From Morganella morganii H1r (GTDB lineage Bacteria > Pseudomonadota > Gammaproteobacteria > Enterobacterales > Enterobacteriaceae): a stretch of DNA of 64,000 nt. Below, piece by piece: positions 53,390 to 62,550 of this stretch. The notes beneath the pieces were generated by a model that was not told the origin of the DNA, made no database searches, and saw nothing but the letters and a program-made list of their open reading frames with translations. The DNA lies in assembly GCF_000633515.1 (NCBI RefSeq), contig NZ_AYMP01000015.1:61426-125425 (forward strand), given 5' to 3'. Position 1 is the stretch's first letter. The number at the start of each line of letters is the position of its first letter. The position numbers and the translations under genes were made by a program.

Positions 53390-54019
53390 ATGCCTCATCA
53401 CACTATTATGGTTATTGATGACCATCCGTTGTTACGTTATGGTTTTAAAATGCTTTTACAGCCGGATTATGCGTTAACCATCATGCCGGAATTTACTGAC
53501 AATAATGGCCTGTTCAGCCATATCCATCAGCATACCCCCAGAATGATTATATTAGACATTAATGTCCGTGCGTTTTCCGGTATTGATTTTATTAAAAAAT
53601 TACGTCATAAGAAAATTTCCAGCTACATTCTGGTATTTTCACAATCGCGGGAACGGAATGATATATATGCTGCTATTGATGCCGGGGCTGATGGTTATTT
53701 ATTAAAGAATTGCGATGTTGATTATTTATTAAGTCAGATTAAAAATGCCTTTAAAGGGAAAAAAATTTTCAGTGAGGCTATCTATAAAATTTTGCAGGAA
53801 CGTGAACACTATCACGATCCGGTCAGCTACCTGACACAACGGGAAGCGGATGTTCTCAAGGAACTGGCCTGCGGGATGAAAAATAAGGAAATTGCACGGG
53901 CGCTGTTTATTTCAGAAGAGACAGTGAAAGTTCATATCCGCAATATACTGAAAAAACTGAATGTCTCCACACGGCTCGCGGCCAGCCTGCTCTATCTGAA
54001 ATACCGGCTGCCCCGCTGA
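53390..54019 (+). CDS. NarL/NarP-family response regulator
   Basis: 209 aa. Receiver domain with acidic pocket D10-D11, phosphoacceptor D56 in MIILDINV, and conserved lysine in YLLKN; C-terminal LuxR-type helix-turn-helix (LTQREADVLKELACGMKNKEIA ... ETVKVHIRNILKKLNV, in two parts around residues 145-195). It most resembles NarP in the linker (GKKIFSEAIYKILQEREH) and DNA-binding part, but the receiver differs and GC is lower than the neighbours. No sensor kinase is adjacent. Nitrate/nitrite signalling is possible, not proven. Confidence 0.82.
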   Translation: MPHHTIMVIDDHPLLRYGFKMLLQPDYALTIMPEFTDNNGLFSHIHQHTPRMIILDINVRAFSGIDFIKKLRHKKISSYILVFSQSRERNDIYAAIDAGADGYLLKNCDVDYLLSQIKNAFKGKKIFSEAIYKILQEREHYHDPVSYLTQREADVLKELACGMKNKEIARALFISEETVKVHIRNILKKLNVSTRLAASLLYLKYRLPR

Positions 54020-54048
54020 GGGGGATCCCCGGGATGGCGGTTCCGGGG

Positions 54049-54606
54049 TTACTCACTTTCTTCGTCGATACTCGCCGGCGTCGGGTAATTGAGCAGCTCC
54101 AGTGTACCGTCCGGTTTTTCACGGACATCCACCTGGATAACCTCTTTATTCATCCCCCGGAGAATAGTATCGACCTCACTGTAGGCGTAGCGGATGTTTT
54201 TATCGTGTGCCCAGTCCGGCATGCCGGTTACACCATAGTAAAAGTACACGGTGCTGATACCGTTGCCCTGCGGCTCTATCGCCTTGATTTTACTGATACG
54301 CAGTGCGCCGTAACAAAAATCCTCATGCGTCTGCCAGGCGTCTTTTCCTTTGTCCGTCAGCTGATATTCCACACCGGACGATTCAATCGTGGCACTGATA
54401 AAACCAACGGAAGCCAGCGCATTCAGCCGTGAAATCATCCATGGCTCTGACTGACTTGAGCTGAACTGCGGCCATTTATGTTCATCCAGGCACAGTTCGC
54501 TGTTTTCGGTAAATTTGAGCTGAAGTTCATTCAGATACACGTCCGTTTGTCCCGCGAGGGTAAAGCTGGCAAATAACAGCGTGCTTCCGGCTAAGTACTC
54601 TTTCAT
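54049..54606 (-). CDS. Unknown exported protein
   Basis: 185 aa with a signal-like N-terminus (KEYLAGSTLLFASFTLAGQ) and a hydrophilic remainder with several aromatic residues, three cysteines, and an acidic end (ASIDEESE). Some resemblance to phage- or carbapenem-locus CpmJ-type proteins was considered but cannot be supported. Convergent with the NarP-like gene, 29 bp apart. Function unknown. Confidence 0.7.
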   Translation of the reverse strand: MKEYLAGSTLLFASFTLAGQTDVYLNELQLKFTENSELCLDEHKWPQFSSSQSEPWMISRLNALASVGFISATIESSGVEYQLTDKGKDAWQTHEDFCYGALRISKIKAIEPQGNGISTVYFYYGVTGMPDWAHDKNIRYAYSEVDTILRGMNKEVIQVDVREKPDGTLELLNYPTPASIDEESE

Positions 54607-54768
54607 CGATCCTGTCTCAACATCTTCCGGATGTTTTTGTCATGGTTATGGCGTAATGCTACCCCACTTTTTTGCATTTATCGAATACTCTCTGCACGTA
54701 AGATTCTGGATAACTGCATCAAATTCCCGCATTATGCTATTTTTCGTGTTCACGACAAAGGATAAAAA

Positions 54769-55146
54769 ATGAAAAATACAACCTCCGTCAGCCGGATTTT
54801 CGGGATCAAAAACTGCGACACGATGAAAAAAGCCCGTGCCTGGCTGGATGCGCATCAGATAGCCTATGAGTTTCATGATTACCGGCAGGACGGCGCGGAT
54901 ACTGAACTGCTCAGTGAATTTGCCCGTCATATTGACTGGACACTGCTGCTCAATAAACGCGGCACCACCTGGCGTCAGCTGGATAAAACAGAACAGGATG
55001 CGGTGACTGATGCGCAGTCCGCCATCCGCCTGATGTCAGAGAAACCGGCACTGATCAAACGCCCGGTGCTGATCTCCGCAGATGGTCGCTATCACCTTGG
55101 TTTTAAAGCTGATGATTATCAGCAATTTTTCAGCCTTCCTGCCTGA
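54769..55146 (+). CDS. yffB: ArsC/Spx-family protein YffB
   Basis: 125-aa thioredoxin-fold protein with the single conserved cysteine in FGIKNCDTMKKA near residue 17 and RPVLI near 99. Linked to dapE, 15 bp downstream, as in E. coli. It resembles arsenate reductases but its physiological role is not established. Confidence 0.9.
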   Translation: MKNTTSVSRIFGIKNCDTMKKARAWLDAHQIAYEFHDYRQDGADTELLSEFARHIDWTLLLNKRGTTWRQLDKTEQDAVTDAQSAIRLMSEKPALIKRPVLISADGRYHLGFKADDYQQFFSLPA

Positions 55147-55161
55147 GATAAAGGAAACACC

Positions 55162-56292
55162 ATGCATTGTCCTGTAACAGAACTGGCAAAACAGCTTATC
55201 AGCCGGGAATCGGTCAGCCCGGATGATAAAGGCTGCCAGGCACTGATGGCTGAACGCCTGATTGCCGCCGGGTTTACCGTCGAACACATGCCGTCCGGCG
55301 ACACACAGAATTTCTGGGCATACCGGGGCGGCAGCGGCACAACGCTGGCCTTTGCCGGTCACACCGATGTGGTACCCCCGGGTGACCTCAGCCACTGGCG
55401 TACACCGCCGTTTGAACCGGCACTGGTTGACGGTATGCTGTACGGGCGCGGTGCTGCCGATATGAAAGGTTCGCTGGCGGCCATGATTGTTGCTGCCGAA
55501 CGTTTCACTGAACGCTATCCGGACTATCCGGGACGCCTTGCCTTTCTTATCACCTCAGATGAGGAAGCATCAGCCGTTAACGGCACAGTGAAAGTGGTGG
55601 AAACGCTGATGGCGCGCCATGAAAAGGTGGAATATTGCCTGGTCGGTGAGCCGTCAAGCCAGTCACAATTAGGGGATATGATTAAAAACGGCCGCCGGGG
55701 TTCTGTTACCGCAAACCTGACCATTCACGGCACCCAGGGTCATGTCGCCTATCCGCATCTGGCCGATAATCCGGTTCACCGCGCCGCGCCGTTTATACAG
55801 GAGCTGGTGGCAGAGCACTGGGACAGCGGCAATCAGTTCTTCCCGCCGACCAGCATGCAGATAGCCAATATCCGCGCCGGAACCGGCAGCAATAATATCA
55901 TTCCGGGTGATCTGTTTATTCAGTTCAATTTCCGCTTCAGCACCGAATCCACCGCAGAATCGCTGGAAGCCCGTATCGCTGCGCTGCTGGAAAAACATCA
56001 GCTGAAACATACCATTCACTGGTCATTGTCCGGCCACCCGTTCCTGACCCCGGAAGGCCCGCTGACCAGTGCGGTCTGCCGTGCCATCGGTCAGTACTGC
56101 AATCTGACACCGGAACTCTCCACCAGCGGCGGAACCTCCGACGGACGCTTTATTGCGCGGATGGGCACACAGGTTGTGGAGCTGGGTCCCGTCAACGCCA
56201 CCATTCACAAAGTAAATGAATGCGTCAGCGCTGCTGACTTACAACAGCTCAGCCGTATCTATCAACGGATTATGGAGCAGATCCTGCTATGA
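55162..56292 (+). CDS. dapE: Succinyl-diaminopimelate desuccinylase
   Basis: 376-aa di-zinc M20 hydrolase of lysine and diaminopimelate synthesis. Ligands lie in [12 protein letters not shown] (H67), [21 protein letters not shown], and ATIHKVNEC; the [11 protein letters not shown] substrate loop is present. Cotranscribed with yffB and coupled by ATGA overlap to the following peptidase. Confidence 0.96.
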   Translation: MHCPVTELAKQLISRESVSPDDKGCQALMAERLIAAGFTVEHMPSGDTQNFWAYRGGSGTTLAFAGHTDVVPPGDLSHWRTPPFEPALVDGMLYGRGAADMKGSLAAMIVAAERFTERYPDYPGRLAFLITSDEEASAVNGTVKVVETLMARHEKVEYCLVGEPSSQSQLGDMIKNGRRGSVTANLTIHGTQGHVAYPHLADNPVHRAAPFIQELVAEHWDSGNQFFPPTSMQIANIRAGTGSNNIIPGDLFIQFNFRFSTESTAESLEARIAALLEKHQLKHTIHWSLSGHPFLTPEGPLTSAVCRAIGQYCNLTPELSTSGGTSDGRFIARMGTQVVELGPVNATIHKVNECVSAADLQQLSRIYQRIMEQILL

Positions 56293-56966
56293 TGACCTTT
56301 GAAATGCTGACCGGGCAGACCCGTGATCATGTCATTAATTTTGCCGGTAATCATCACCTGCAATTTAATGCCACCAAAGCGTTTCTCGCCATGCAGAAAG
56401 CGGCGGCAACCGCCGGGTTTAAACTGATGCCCGCCAGCTCCTTCCGGGATTTTTCCCGTCAGCAGATTATCTGGAATGAAAAATTTGCCGGGATCCGCAC
56501 CGTCAATGATGCCGAAAACCGCCCGCTGGATGTCTCAGCGCTGTCAGAAGCGGAGCGCTGTCAGGCGATCCTGCGCTGGTCTGCCATTCCGGGTGCCAGC
56601 CGTCACCACTGGGGAACAGAGGTTGATTATTACGATCCGTTCCGCCTGCCTGCTGACACCTCCCTTCAGCTTGAGCCCCGGGAGTATGAGGAAGGCGGCT
56701 ATTTTGCCGCCCTTTCCGCCTGGCTGGCGGACAATATGGCACAGTTTGATTTTTATCTGCCGTTCACACAGCGCCAGACCGGCGGTGTGGCTTATGAACC
56801 GTGGCATATCAGCTACTGGCCGCTCTCTTATGAGGCGGAGCAGCTTTACACCCCTGAAATTCTTGAAAGAGTACTGAAAACACAGGATATCGCCGGTAAA
56901 ACATGGTTACTGGGTAATCTTGACGCAGTTTATCAGCAATATATCACATTACCGGAAAGCCATTAA
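56289..56966 (+). CDS. M15-family peptidase (VanY-like carboxypeptidase)
   Basis: 225-aa zinc peptidase with the family motifs [22 protein letters not shown] (His and Asp ligands), and YEPWHISYW (Glu and His). No signal peptide is visible, so it is probably cytoplasmic or exported otherwise. Such enzymes trim D-alanine from peptidoglycan peptides. Overlaps dapE by 4 bp and the convergent ybaN by 4 bp. Confidence 0.85.
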   Translation: MMTFEMLTGQTRDHVINFAGNHHLQFNATKAFLAMQKAAATAGFKLMPASSFRDFSRQQIIWNEKFAGIRTVNDAENRPLDVSALSEAERCQAILRWSAIPGASRHHWGTEVDYYDPFRLPADTSLQLEPREYEEGGYFAALSAWLADNMAQFDFYLPFTQRQTGGVAYEPWHISYWPLSYEAEQLYTPEILERVLKTQDIAGKTWLLGNLDAVYQQYITLPESH

Positions 56967-57379
56967 TCCGGTGATTTCTCCTCCGGCGCCGGGGTATTCT
57001 CCGGCGTCATGTCATCTGTTTCCGGCAGACGCAGCATATAGATCAGCAGCCAGACCAGAATACACAGCAGTAACAGCCGGATATAAATCAGTTTCACCAG
57101 CCAGAGCGATACCGCGAACGTCAGCAGGATCACGATGACTGCCCGCCGTTTTGCTTTGCGCGGCAGGCCTTTGTGCGTCTGCCAGTGACGGATGTAGCCG
57201 CCGAACCAGGAACGGTACAGAAGCCAGTGATGGAACCGGGGGGATGAACGGGAGAAACACCACGCCGCCAGCAGCAGGAACGGCGTTGTCGGCAAAACCG
57301 GCAGCACGACCCCCAGCGTTGCCAGGATGACGGCAATCCAGCCTGATAACAGCAGCAGTATACGGGTGAACGGCTTCAC
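56963..57379 (-). CDS. ybaN: DUF454 inner-membrane protein YbaN
   Basis: 138-aa protein with three helices and the YbaN hallmark GVVLPVLPTTPFLLLAAWCFSRSS (helix-PTTPF-CF, residues 23-46). The C-terminal tail (residues 118-138) is proline- and glutamate-rich. Function unknown. Confidence 0.88.
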   Translation of the reverse strand: MKPFTRILLLLSGWIAVILATLGVVLPVLPTTPFLLLAAWCFSRSSPRFHHWLLYRSWFGGYIRHWQTHKGLPRKAKRRAVIVILLTFAVSLWLVKLIYIRLLLLCILVWLLIYMLRLPETDDMTPENTPAPEEKSPD

Positions 57380-57472
57380 GTCCTGAGCCTCCGGTAATGA
57401 GAATGCAACTCAATGTTATCGTTGCGTAACATCTTATTCAACCGGCTTGTGACCATTAATGATGATCCGGCA

Positions 57473-57504
57473 AAAAAACGGCGCTCTGTTCCGCACAGAG
57501 CGCC
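57473..57504 (-). terminator. Intrinsic terminator of the ThDP-decarboxylase gene
   Basis: GGCGCTCTGT / ACAGAGCGCC stem with a 5-nt loop followed by T7 on the minus strand, 56 bp past the stop. Confidence 0.85.
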
Positions 57505-57559
57505 GCTCAGGCTGCCGGCAGCAGGTGACTGTCAGCGAATCAAATGATTGATACAGATA

Positions 57560-59191
57560 TCACATCAGCGGCGGCACTGAAGGCCGGATCGGCACAACAA
57601 GCACGGTAGGCCCCTTACGCTGTAATGCGGCTTTGCAGGCCGCAATCACCTCAGCTTCAGTTTCTGCCCGGACCGCTGTACAACCGTAACCGGTGGCAAG
57701 AGCCGCAATATCCAGCCCCGGAATATCCAGGCCCGGCACCCCCGGCGTGTCTTCCAGTACCGCGAAAGATTTCAGAATACCGTACTGCCTGTTTTCCGGA
57801 ATGACAAACAGGATCGGTAACTGATGCTGTGCGGCAGTCCATAATCCCTGTACAGAATACTGCATGGAGCCGTCACCGATAATCGCCGCTACAGGACGGT
57901 TACGCCCGCTGTCCCGTTCACCGAGGGCAATCCCCGCACTGGCCGGTAACGTCCAGCCGAGTGACCCGCTGGCAAAGGTGTAGAATGAGTCCGGTTTATC
58001 CACCGGCCAGGCGGCATGCAGTTCTGCGAGATTAGAGGGGGATTCCTCGGTCAGAATCGTCTCTTCCGGCATGGCGCTTCTGACTGCCCGGAACAGCTGT
58101 GAGGCACTCAGAGCCCCGTCAGATGCCGCTTCCGCCGCAGCAGGATGTGGTGCCATGCCGTGCGGCTGTCTGCTGACGGCGGCTGCCCGCACCGGGTGCG
58201 CAGTCACCAGATCCGTTAACTGCTCAACCGCCAGTACCGCATCACTCAGCAGACTATCCCCGACCGGCGCCCGTCCCGCTTCCTGCGGATCATCCGTGAT
58301 ATGCAACAGCCGCAATCCGGACGGGATATAGTCACCGGCCACATACGGGTAATAGCGGAAAACCGGCGCACCGATGATCAGCGCCACATCGTACCCTGCG
58401 AGCTTATCCGAGAGCGGTTTCATGGCAAACGGCAGGCCGCCTGCATACAGCGGATGTGATTCCGGGAACGGCGGACGCTCGGAAGCCGGTGCCGAAAACA
58501 CGGGGATATTCAGTTTTTCCGCCAGCCGGATCCCCGCTTCCCAGCCCTCACCCCGGGCAAGAGATGCGCCGTAGATCAGCACCGGATTTTTCGCCTGCGA
58601 CAATACCTGTGCGAATTCCCGTATCCGCACCGGATCAGCACTGATACGGTGAGATACCGTACGGACAACCGCTGTATCCGTTTCAGCCGGTTTGTCCCAG
58701 TCATCCAGCGGGATCGATAAAAATACCGGGCCCGCCGGGGGTTGCAGCGCCATCGCATACGCCCGCATAAAGGCCGCCGGGACATCTTCCGCCCGCACCG
58801 GCTGATAGCTCCATTTAACCCACGGTTCCGGCAGTGTTTCCGACTTAATATTGGTCAGCCACGGCTCCATCAGCAGCATGTCACGGGTCTGGTTACCGGC
58901 GGTAATAATCAGCGGCGTGCGGTTCATATACGCGGTCAGAATATTACTCATCGCGTTACTCAGCCCGGCGGACGTATGCACATTAACCAGTGCGACATGA
59001 CGGGTGGATTGCGCATAGCCATCTGCGGCGGCTACCGCAGACGACTCATGCAATGTCTGAATATAACGGAAATCTGCCGGAAAATTTTTCAGAAAGGTTT
59101 CTTCTGTTGAACCGGGATTACCAAAGACAGTCGTGATATTCAGTTGCCGGAGTAATTCAAATGTAACCTGACGGATTGTTTTTCCCATCAT
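57560..59191 (-). CDS. Benzoylformate-decarboxylase-like ThDP enzyme
   Basis: 543-aa thiamine-diphosphate enzyme, aligned by eye with Pseudomonas MdlC (528 aa). Ser in FGNPGSTEE (S28), Glu in LHESSAVA (E49), and His in NVHTSAG (H72) match MdlC S26, E47, and H70; the ThDP motif GDGSMQYSVQGLWTA is intact. MdlC catalytic H281 in FRYH is tyrosine here (FRYYPY). The reaction may therefore differ from benzoylformate decarboxylation. A second ATG 3 bp in is possible. No mandelate-pathway gene is near. Confidence 0.78.
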   Translation of the reverse strand: MMGKTIRQVTFELLRQLNITTVFGNPGSTEETFLKNFPADFRYIQTLHESSAVAAADGYAQSTRHVALVNVHTSAGLSNAMSNILTAYMNRTPLIITAGNQTRDMLLMEPWLTNIKSETLPEPWVKWSYQPVRAEDVPAAFMRAYAMALQPPAGPVFLSIPLDDWDKPAETDTAVVRTVSHRISADPVRIREFAQVLSQAKNPVLIYGASLARGEGWEAGIRLAEKLNIPVFSAPASERPPFPESHPLYAGGLPFAMKPLSDKLAGYDVALIIGAPVFRYYPYVAGDYIPSGLRLLHITDDPQEAGRAPVGDSLLSDAVLAVEQLTDLVTAHPVRAAAVSRQPHGMAPHPAAAEAASDGALSASQLFRAVRSAMPEETILTEESPSNLAELHAAWPVDKPDSFYTFASGSLGWTLPASAGIALGERDSGRNRPVAAIIGDGSMQYSVQGLWTAAQHQLPILFVIPENRQYGILKSFAVLEDTPGVPGLDIPGLDIAALATGYGCTAVRAETEAEVIAACKAALQRKGPTVLVVPIRPSVPPLM

Positions 59192-59630
59192 AATGCTCCC
59201 GTAAAATCATTATTCCGCTGATACTGAACATACCGGCGGATGAAAAGGCATACAGACTGACTTATCTGAATGACAACAATTTTTCCTGAAATAACAATGA
59301 CAAGCAGCAGAGAAAATAAGGATCCGAAACCGGAAAATTAAACTATCCCAGACTCTATTACAGCGGAAAATAAAGATCAAACCGCCACGCTGAGCCACTG
59401 TTGCGGGTTATCAGACCGGCAGAATCGTTATTTCTGATATAAAGCAGAGATATAGAGGTAAGACCAGATAACAGCATCATAAAAAAGCAGAATAATACAC
59501 CTGACGGAGCCGGTTGCGAGTCAACAAAGCGATAACATGCTGACGGTTTGTGAATCCGTTACAGTATCGTTTAACTCAGCGCTGTTATTGTCTGCCGCGT
59601 GGTACCAATTGGTTATTTTGTTTTTTTTCG

Positions 59631-59661
59631 GCTCTCAGCGGATGCAGAGAGCTTTTTTTTT
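59631..59661 (+). terminator. Orphan intrinsic terminator, possible small-RNA 3' end
   Basis: GCTCTC / GAGAGC stem with a 10-nt loop followed by T9, preceded by a T8 tract. No plus-strand gene lies between it and the mdlC-like start 440 bp back, so it may end a small RNA or act as a leader attenuator for the lipoprotein gene. The rest of 59192-59712 shows no gene. Confidence 0.6.
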
Positions 59662-59712
59662 GTTTTCGGTATACTATCCGGACGATTGCAACAGTTTATG
59701 TACAGAGGCCAT

Positions 59713-59835
59713 ATGCTGAAAATAGTCTGCTTTATTGCTGTTATTCTGCTGTCAGGTTGTGCCGGGGTGGGCATCGGTGCATCCGGAGGCTCAGAAGGCG
59801 TGTCTGCGGGAATAGGTACGGGCATCGGTTTTTAA
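59713..59835 (+). CDS. Tiny glycine-rich lipoprotein
   Basis: 40-aa entericidin-sized peptide: KIVCFIAVILLSGC gives a signal and lipobox, leaving a mature part of about 26 residues rich in Gly and Ser ending IGTGIGF. The ATG has AGAGG 6 bp upstream; a longer frame from 59599 runs through the terminator and is rejected. Similar tiny lipoproteins are common in enterobacteria and unassigned in function. Confidence 0.65.
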   Translation: MLKIVCFIAVILLSGCAGVGIGASGGSEGVSAGIGTGIGF

Positions 59836-59935
59836 TCCGGCCATGCATCCGCGCATTACCGGCTTCTTTTGTTCATAGAGGCTGTCATATACCTGTGATA
59901 TACTTTGCGGAATTAATATAAATAACTGATTAACT

Positions 59936-61909
59936 ATGTCAATTAAATACAGATCAGATATCGACGGGCTGAGAGCAATCGCTGTTCTCTTTGTTGTTAT
60001 ATTCCACAGCTATGACAATCTGATCCCATCCGGGTTTATTGGTGTTGATATATTTTTTGTCATCTCGGGATTCTTAATCTCATCAATAATAAAACAACAA
60101 CTTATTGACAGGAACTTTTCATTTCCGGATTTTTACAGACGTCGTCTCTGGCGGCTGCAACCTGCTCTGTTATTGGTAATGTTATTCGTTCTGGTGATAA
60201 CATCAATATTTTATTTACCGGATGACTATATTGATGTCATGAACAGTGAGAAATATACCTCATTGTTTTTATCAAATCAGTATTTTTCACGGGTAACAAC
60301 AAGTTATGCCACTCAGGATTCCGTCTACCTTCCGCTCTTACATACCTGGTCACTGGCAATTGAATGGCAATGGTATCTTCTGATGCCGCCTGCGCTGTTT
60401 TTATTGCATACATTATGCCGCCGCTATCATTTCAGTATCGTGCGGGCGATTTCCTTACTGACGATACTGACCATCATTCTGTCACTGTTTTTGTCAGATA
60501 ATTATCCGGATAAAAGTTATTATTTATTTTCATCCCGTATTTTTGAGTTTATGTTCGGTGTGACCATTGCTTATATTCCTGAAAAAACAAATAATAAAAA
60601 ATCAGTCTGTAATATATTGTCAGTTATTGCTTTTGTCGTATTAATATTAATCTCCAGCTGTGATACGGTATTACCGGGTTATCCTAATTTTTATACTGTT
60701 GCTGTTTGTGCCTGTGCCGCGGTTATCATTTATACAGGGCAACACAAAACGATTATCAGCAGAATACTGTCAATCAATATTGTTGTATTTATTGGTGCTA
60801 TATCATACTCACTTTATTTATGGCATTGGCCTGTTTTTGCTGCTGCACGGTACACCGGTTATTTCGATAGCAATACAGAGAAACTGGCCGCGATGTTTAT
60901 TACGCTTATTTTCTCTTATTTATCTTATGTCTGCATTGAGAAAAGATTCAGGAAATCTCAGCTGCGCTTTACATATACCTTTTTGATTTTATTTATTATT
61001 CCTGTCATCATCACACTAACATTAAGTAAAATTACTGTAAAACATGACGGATTCAGTTTCAGGCTCGGAGATGCGTATCTGAAAATGGAAAACGTACTGA
61101 AAGAGCATCATTACGACAATCGTCCGTTATGCCTCAGTAATGATAATGCGGCAGCCGACGGTATCTGCCATATAGGGAAAAAAGGGGCGGATAAAAAAGC
61201 CTTTTTATTTGGCGATTCTCATGCTAACCATTTTTGGGGCTTTATGGATGTCATCGGAAAAGATGCCGGTATGGATATCAGGGCACAAGCGACATCATCC
61301 TGCCTGACACTGCCGGGCATCTATCTTTATGACTGGTGGAATTATAAAAATGCCGTGTACCAACGCTGTTATGATGATACTCAGCAGTATTACAATGATG
61401 TCAGAACAGGACATTATGATTATGTCATTATTGGTGAGGTCTGGAATAACTATGCCGGTGATCATGTCATCAATCAGGCAGGTGATACCCGATCAACAGA
61501 GGAATCCCGGTCACGTACAGAAAAAGCATTACGTGAAGCGCTGGATATTATTGTAACCTCCGGTGCCAAACCGGTTATTATCAAAACCATTAATCCGATG
61601 CCGCATAATTTTATGACCTGTTTTTATCAGAATGTAAAATTACGCCGTGATTACCGCAGTAATCACTGTGGCGCCGGACAATTTAATGGTGATGAGCAGG
61701 AATGGTTCAGCCGGTTATTTGTAAAACTAAAGAATGAATACCCGTCTCTGACGATCATTGATCCCAAAGATGTTCAATGCAATAACGGGCGTTGCCTGAC
61801 CGATATTGACGGTATTCCGGTTTACCGTGATGTCGGACATTTAACCGACTACGCATCCGTTATTTTCGGAACCTGGTATTTAAATAAATACCCGAACCCG
61901 TTTAAATAA
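59936..61909 (+). CDS. OafA-type acyltransferase with SGNH domain
   Basis: 657-aa fusion: an N-terminal acyltransferase-3 domain with about ten helices (DIDGLRAIAVLFVVIFHS near residue 8, RRRLWRLQPALLL near 65, LHTWSLAIEWQWYL near 140) and a periplasmic SGNH domain (LFGDSHANHFWGF near 423, DVGHLTDYAS near 638 supplying Asp and His). Members O-acetylate O-antigen or other surface glycans. GC is much lower than the neighbours (about 38 % by eye). It may be phage cargo altering the host surface; that is inference. Confidence 0.85.
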   Translation: MSIKYRSDIDGLRAIAVLFVVIFHSYDNLIPSGFIGVDIFFVISGFLISSIIKQQLIDRNFSFPDFYRRRLWRLQPALLLVMLFVLVITSIFYLPDDYIDVMNSEKYTSLFLSNQYFSRVTTSYATQDSVYLPLLHTWSLAIEWQWYLLMPPALFLLHTLCRRYHFSIVRAISLLTILTIILSLFLSDNYPDKSYYLFSSRIFEFMFGVTIAYIPEKTNNKKSVCNILSVIAFVVLILISSCDTVLPGYPNFYTVAVCACAAVIIYTGQHKTIISRILSINIVVFIGAISYSLYLWHWPVFAAARYTGYFDSNTEKLAAMFITLIFSYLSYVCIEKRFRKSQLRFTYTFLILFIIPVIITLTLSKITVKHDGFSFRLGDAYLKMENVLKEHHYDNRPLCLSNDNAAADGICHIGKKGADKKAFLFGDSHANHFWGFMDVIGKDAGMDIRAQATSSCLTLPGIYLYDWWNYKNAVYQRCYDDTQQYYNDVRTGHYDYVIIGEVWNNYAGDHVINQAGDTRSTEESRSRTEKALREALDIIVTSGAKPVIIKTINPMPHNFMTCFYQNVKLRRDYRSNHCGAGQFNGDEQEWFSRLFVKLKNEYPSLTIIDPKDVQCNNGRCLTDIDGIPVYRDVGHLTDYASVIFGTWYLNKYPNPFK

Positions 61910-62224
61910 CAGAAAGCGACAATAACGGTATCACCGAAATGTCATGGTGTGCCACCGGGAAGAGGTCATCAGGAAATGTTATTCAGCGCATGGCAGGTGT
62001 GATAACCTGCTGTGATGGTTTTGAATTCATTTTGAATGATAATAACTTATTGATTTTAATTAATTGATAATTACAGACAAAAAAGGTAACAACAATGCAT
62101 TGGTTAGCAGAGTAAAATTAATATAATTGTTTTAATTCAGTTGGTTATGTATTTTTTCGTGCAAAAAAAGCACAACATTGCGCCACATTATACAACTTTC
62201 CAGTCATTATACTTCAATGTGTTA
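61910..62224. other. AT-rich gap between the acyltransferase and the phage-end genes
   Basis: No gene, tRNA, or convincing attachment site seen; long AT-rich runs between 62020 and 62150. Confidence 0.5.
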
Positions 62225-62266
62225 GCGCTCCGTTTTGACCTAACAACAGGAGCGCATTTTCTTTTA
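62225..62266 (+). terminator. Hairpin before the holE-like gene
   Basis: GCGCTCC / GGAGCGC stem with a 17-nt loop followed by ATTTTCTTTTAT; a weak intrinsic terminator candidate for transcription from the left. Confidence 0.45.
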
Positions 62267-62286
62267 TCTCATCACCACAATCCCCC

Positions 62287-62295
62287 TGCTATACT
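62287..62295 (+). promoter_or_regulatory. Extended -10 promoter of the holE-like gene
   Basis: TGCTATACT is an extended -10 element (TGnTATAMT) 31 bp upstream of the ATG; no good -35 is present, as expected for this class. Confidence 0.5.
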
Positions 62296-62325
62296 CCCAT
62301 CATCACCCACCACTCCGAAACCAAC

Positions 62326-62550
62326 ATGCACAATATCGCCAACCTCACCCAAGACGAGAAAGATAAAATCAATGCCGATTTAGCCGCAGCCGGTATCGCG
62401 TACAAAGAAAGGCTCGGACTGCAGTATGACCTGTACGAAACAGAAAACCAGCAGCCCGAGCATTTACGCCCGTACTTTAAAGAGAGACTGGAGCACTACA
62501 GGGAGATCGGGAAAAGGTTTCCTCGCGGGTTTGAGTATGAGAAGGAGTGA
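62326..62550 (+). CDS. DNA polymerase III theta subunit homologue (HolE/HOT)
   Basis: 74-aa protein aligning over its length with E. coli HolE and phage P1 HOT: DKINADLAAAGIAYKERLG near residues 13-31 and QPEHLRPYFKERLEHYRE near 43-60. YFxERLxHYR is nearer to HOT than to HolE. Theta binds and stabilises the epsilon proofreading subunit. It ends directly against the convergent tail-spike gene with no gap, and has its own promoter, features of a phage moron. A chromosomal holE beside a prophage is the alternative. Confidence 0.78.
   Translation: MHNIANLTQDEKDKINADLAAAGIAYKERLGLQYDLYETENQQPEHLRPYFKERLEHYREIGKRFPRGFEYEKE

Noticed and set aside
61910..62325. Prophage attachment site
   Set aside because: No tRNA or integrase is in view and the other prophage end is outside the window, so no repeat pair can be tested.
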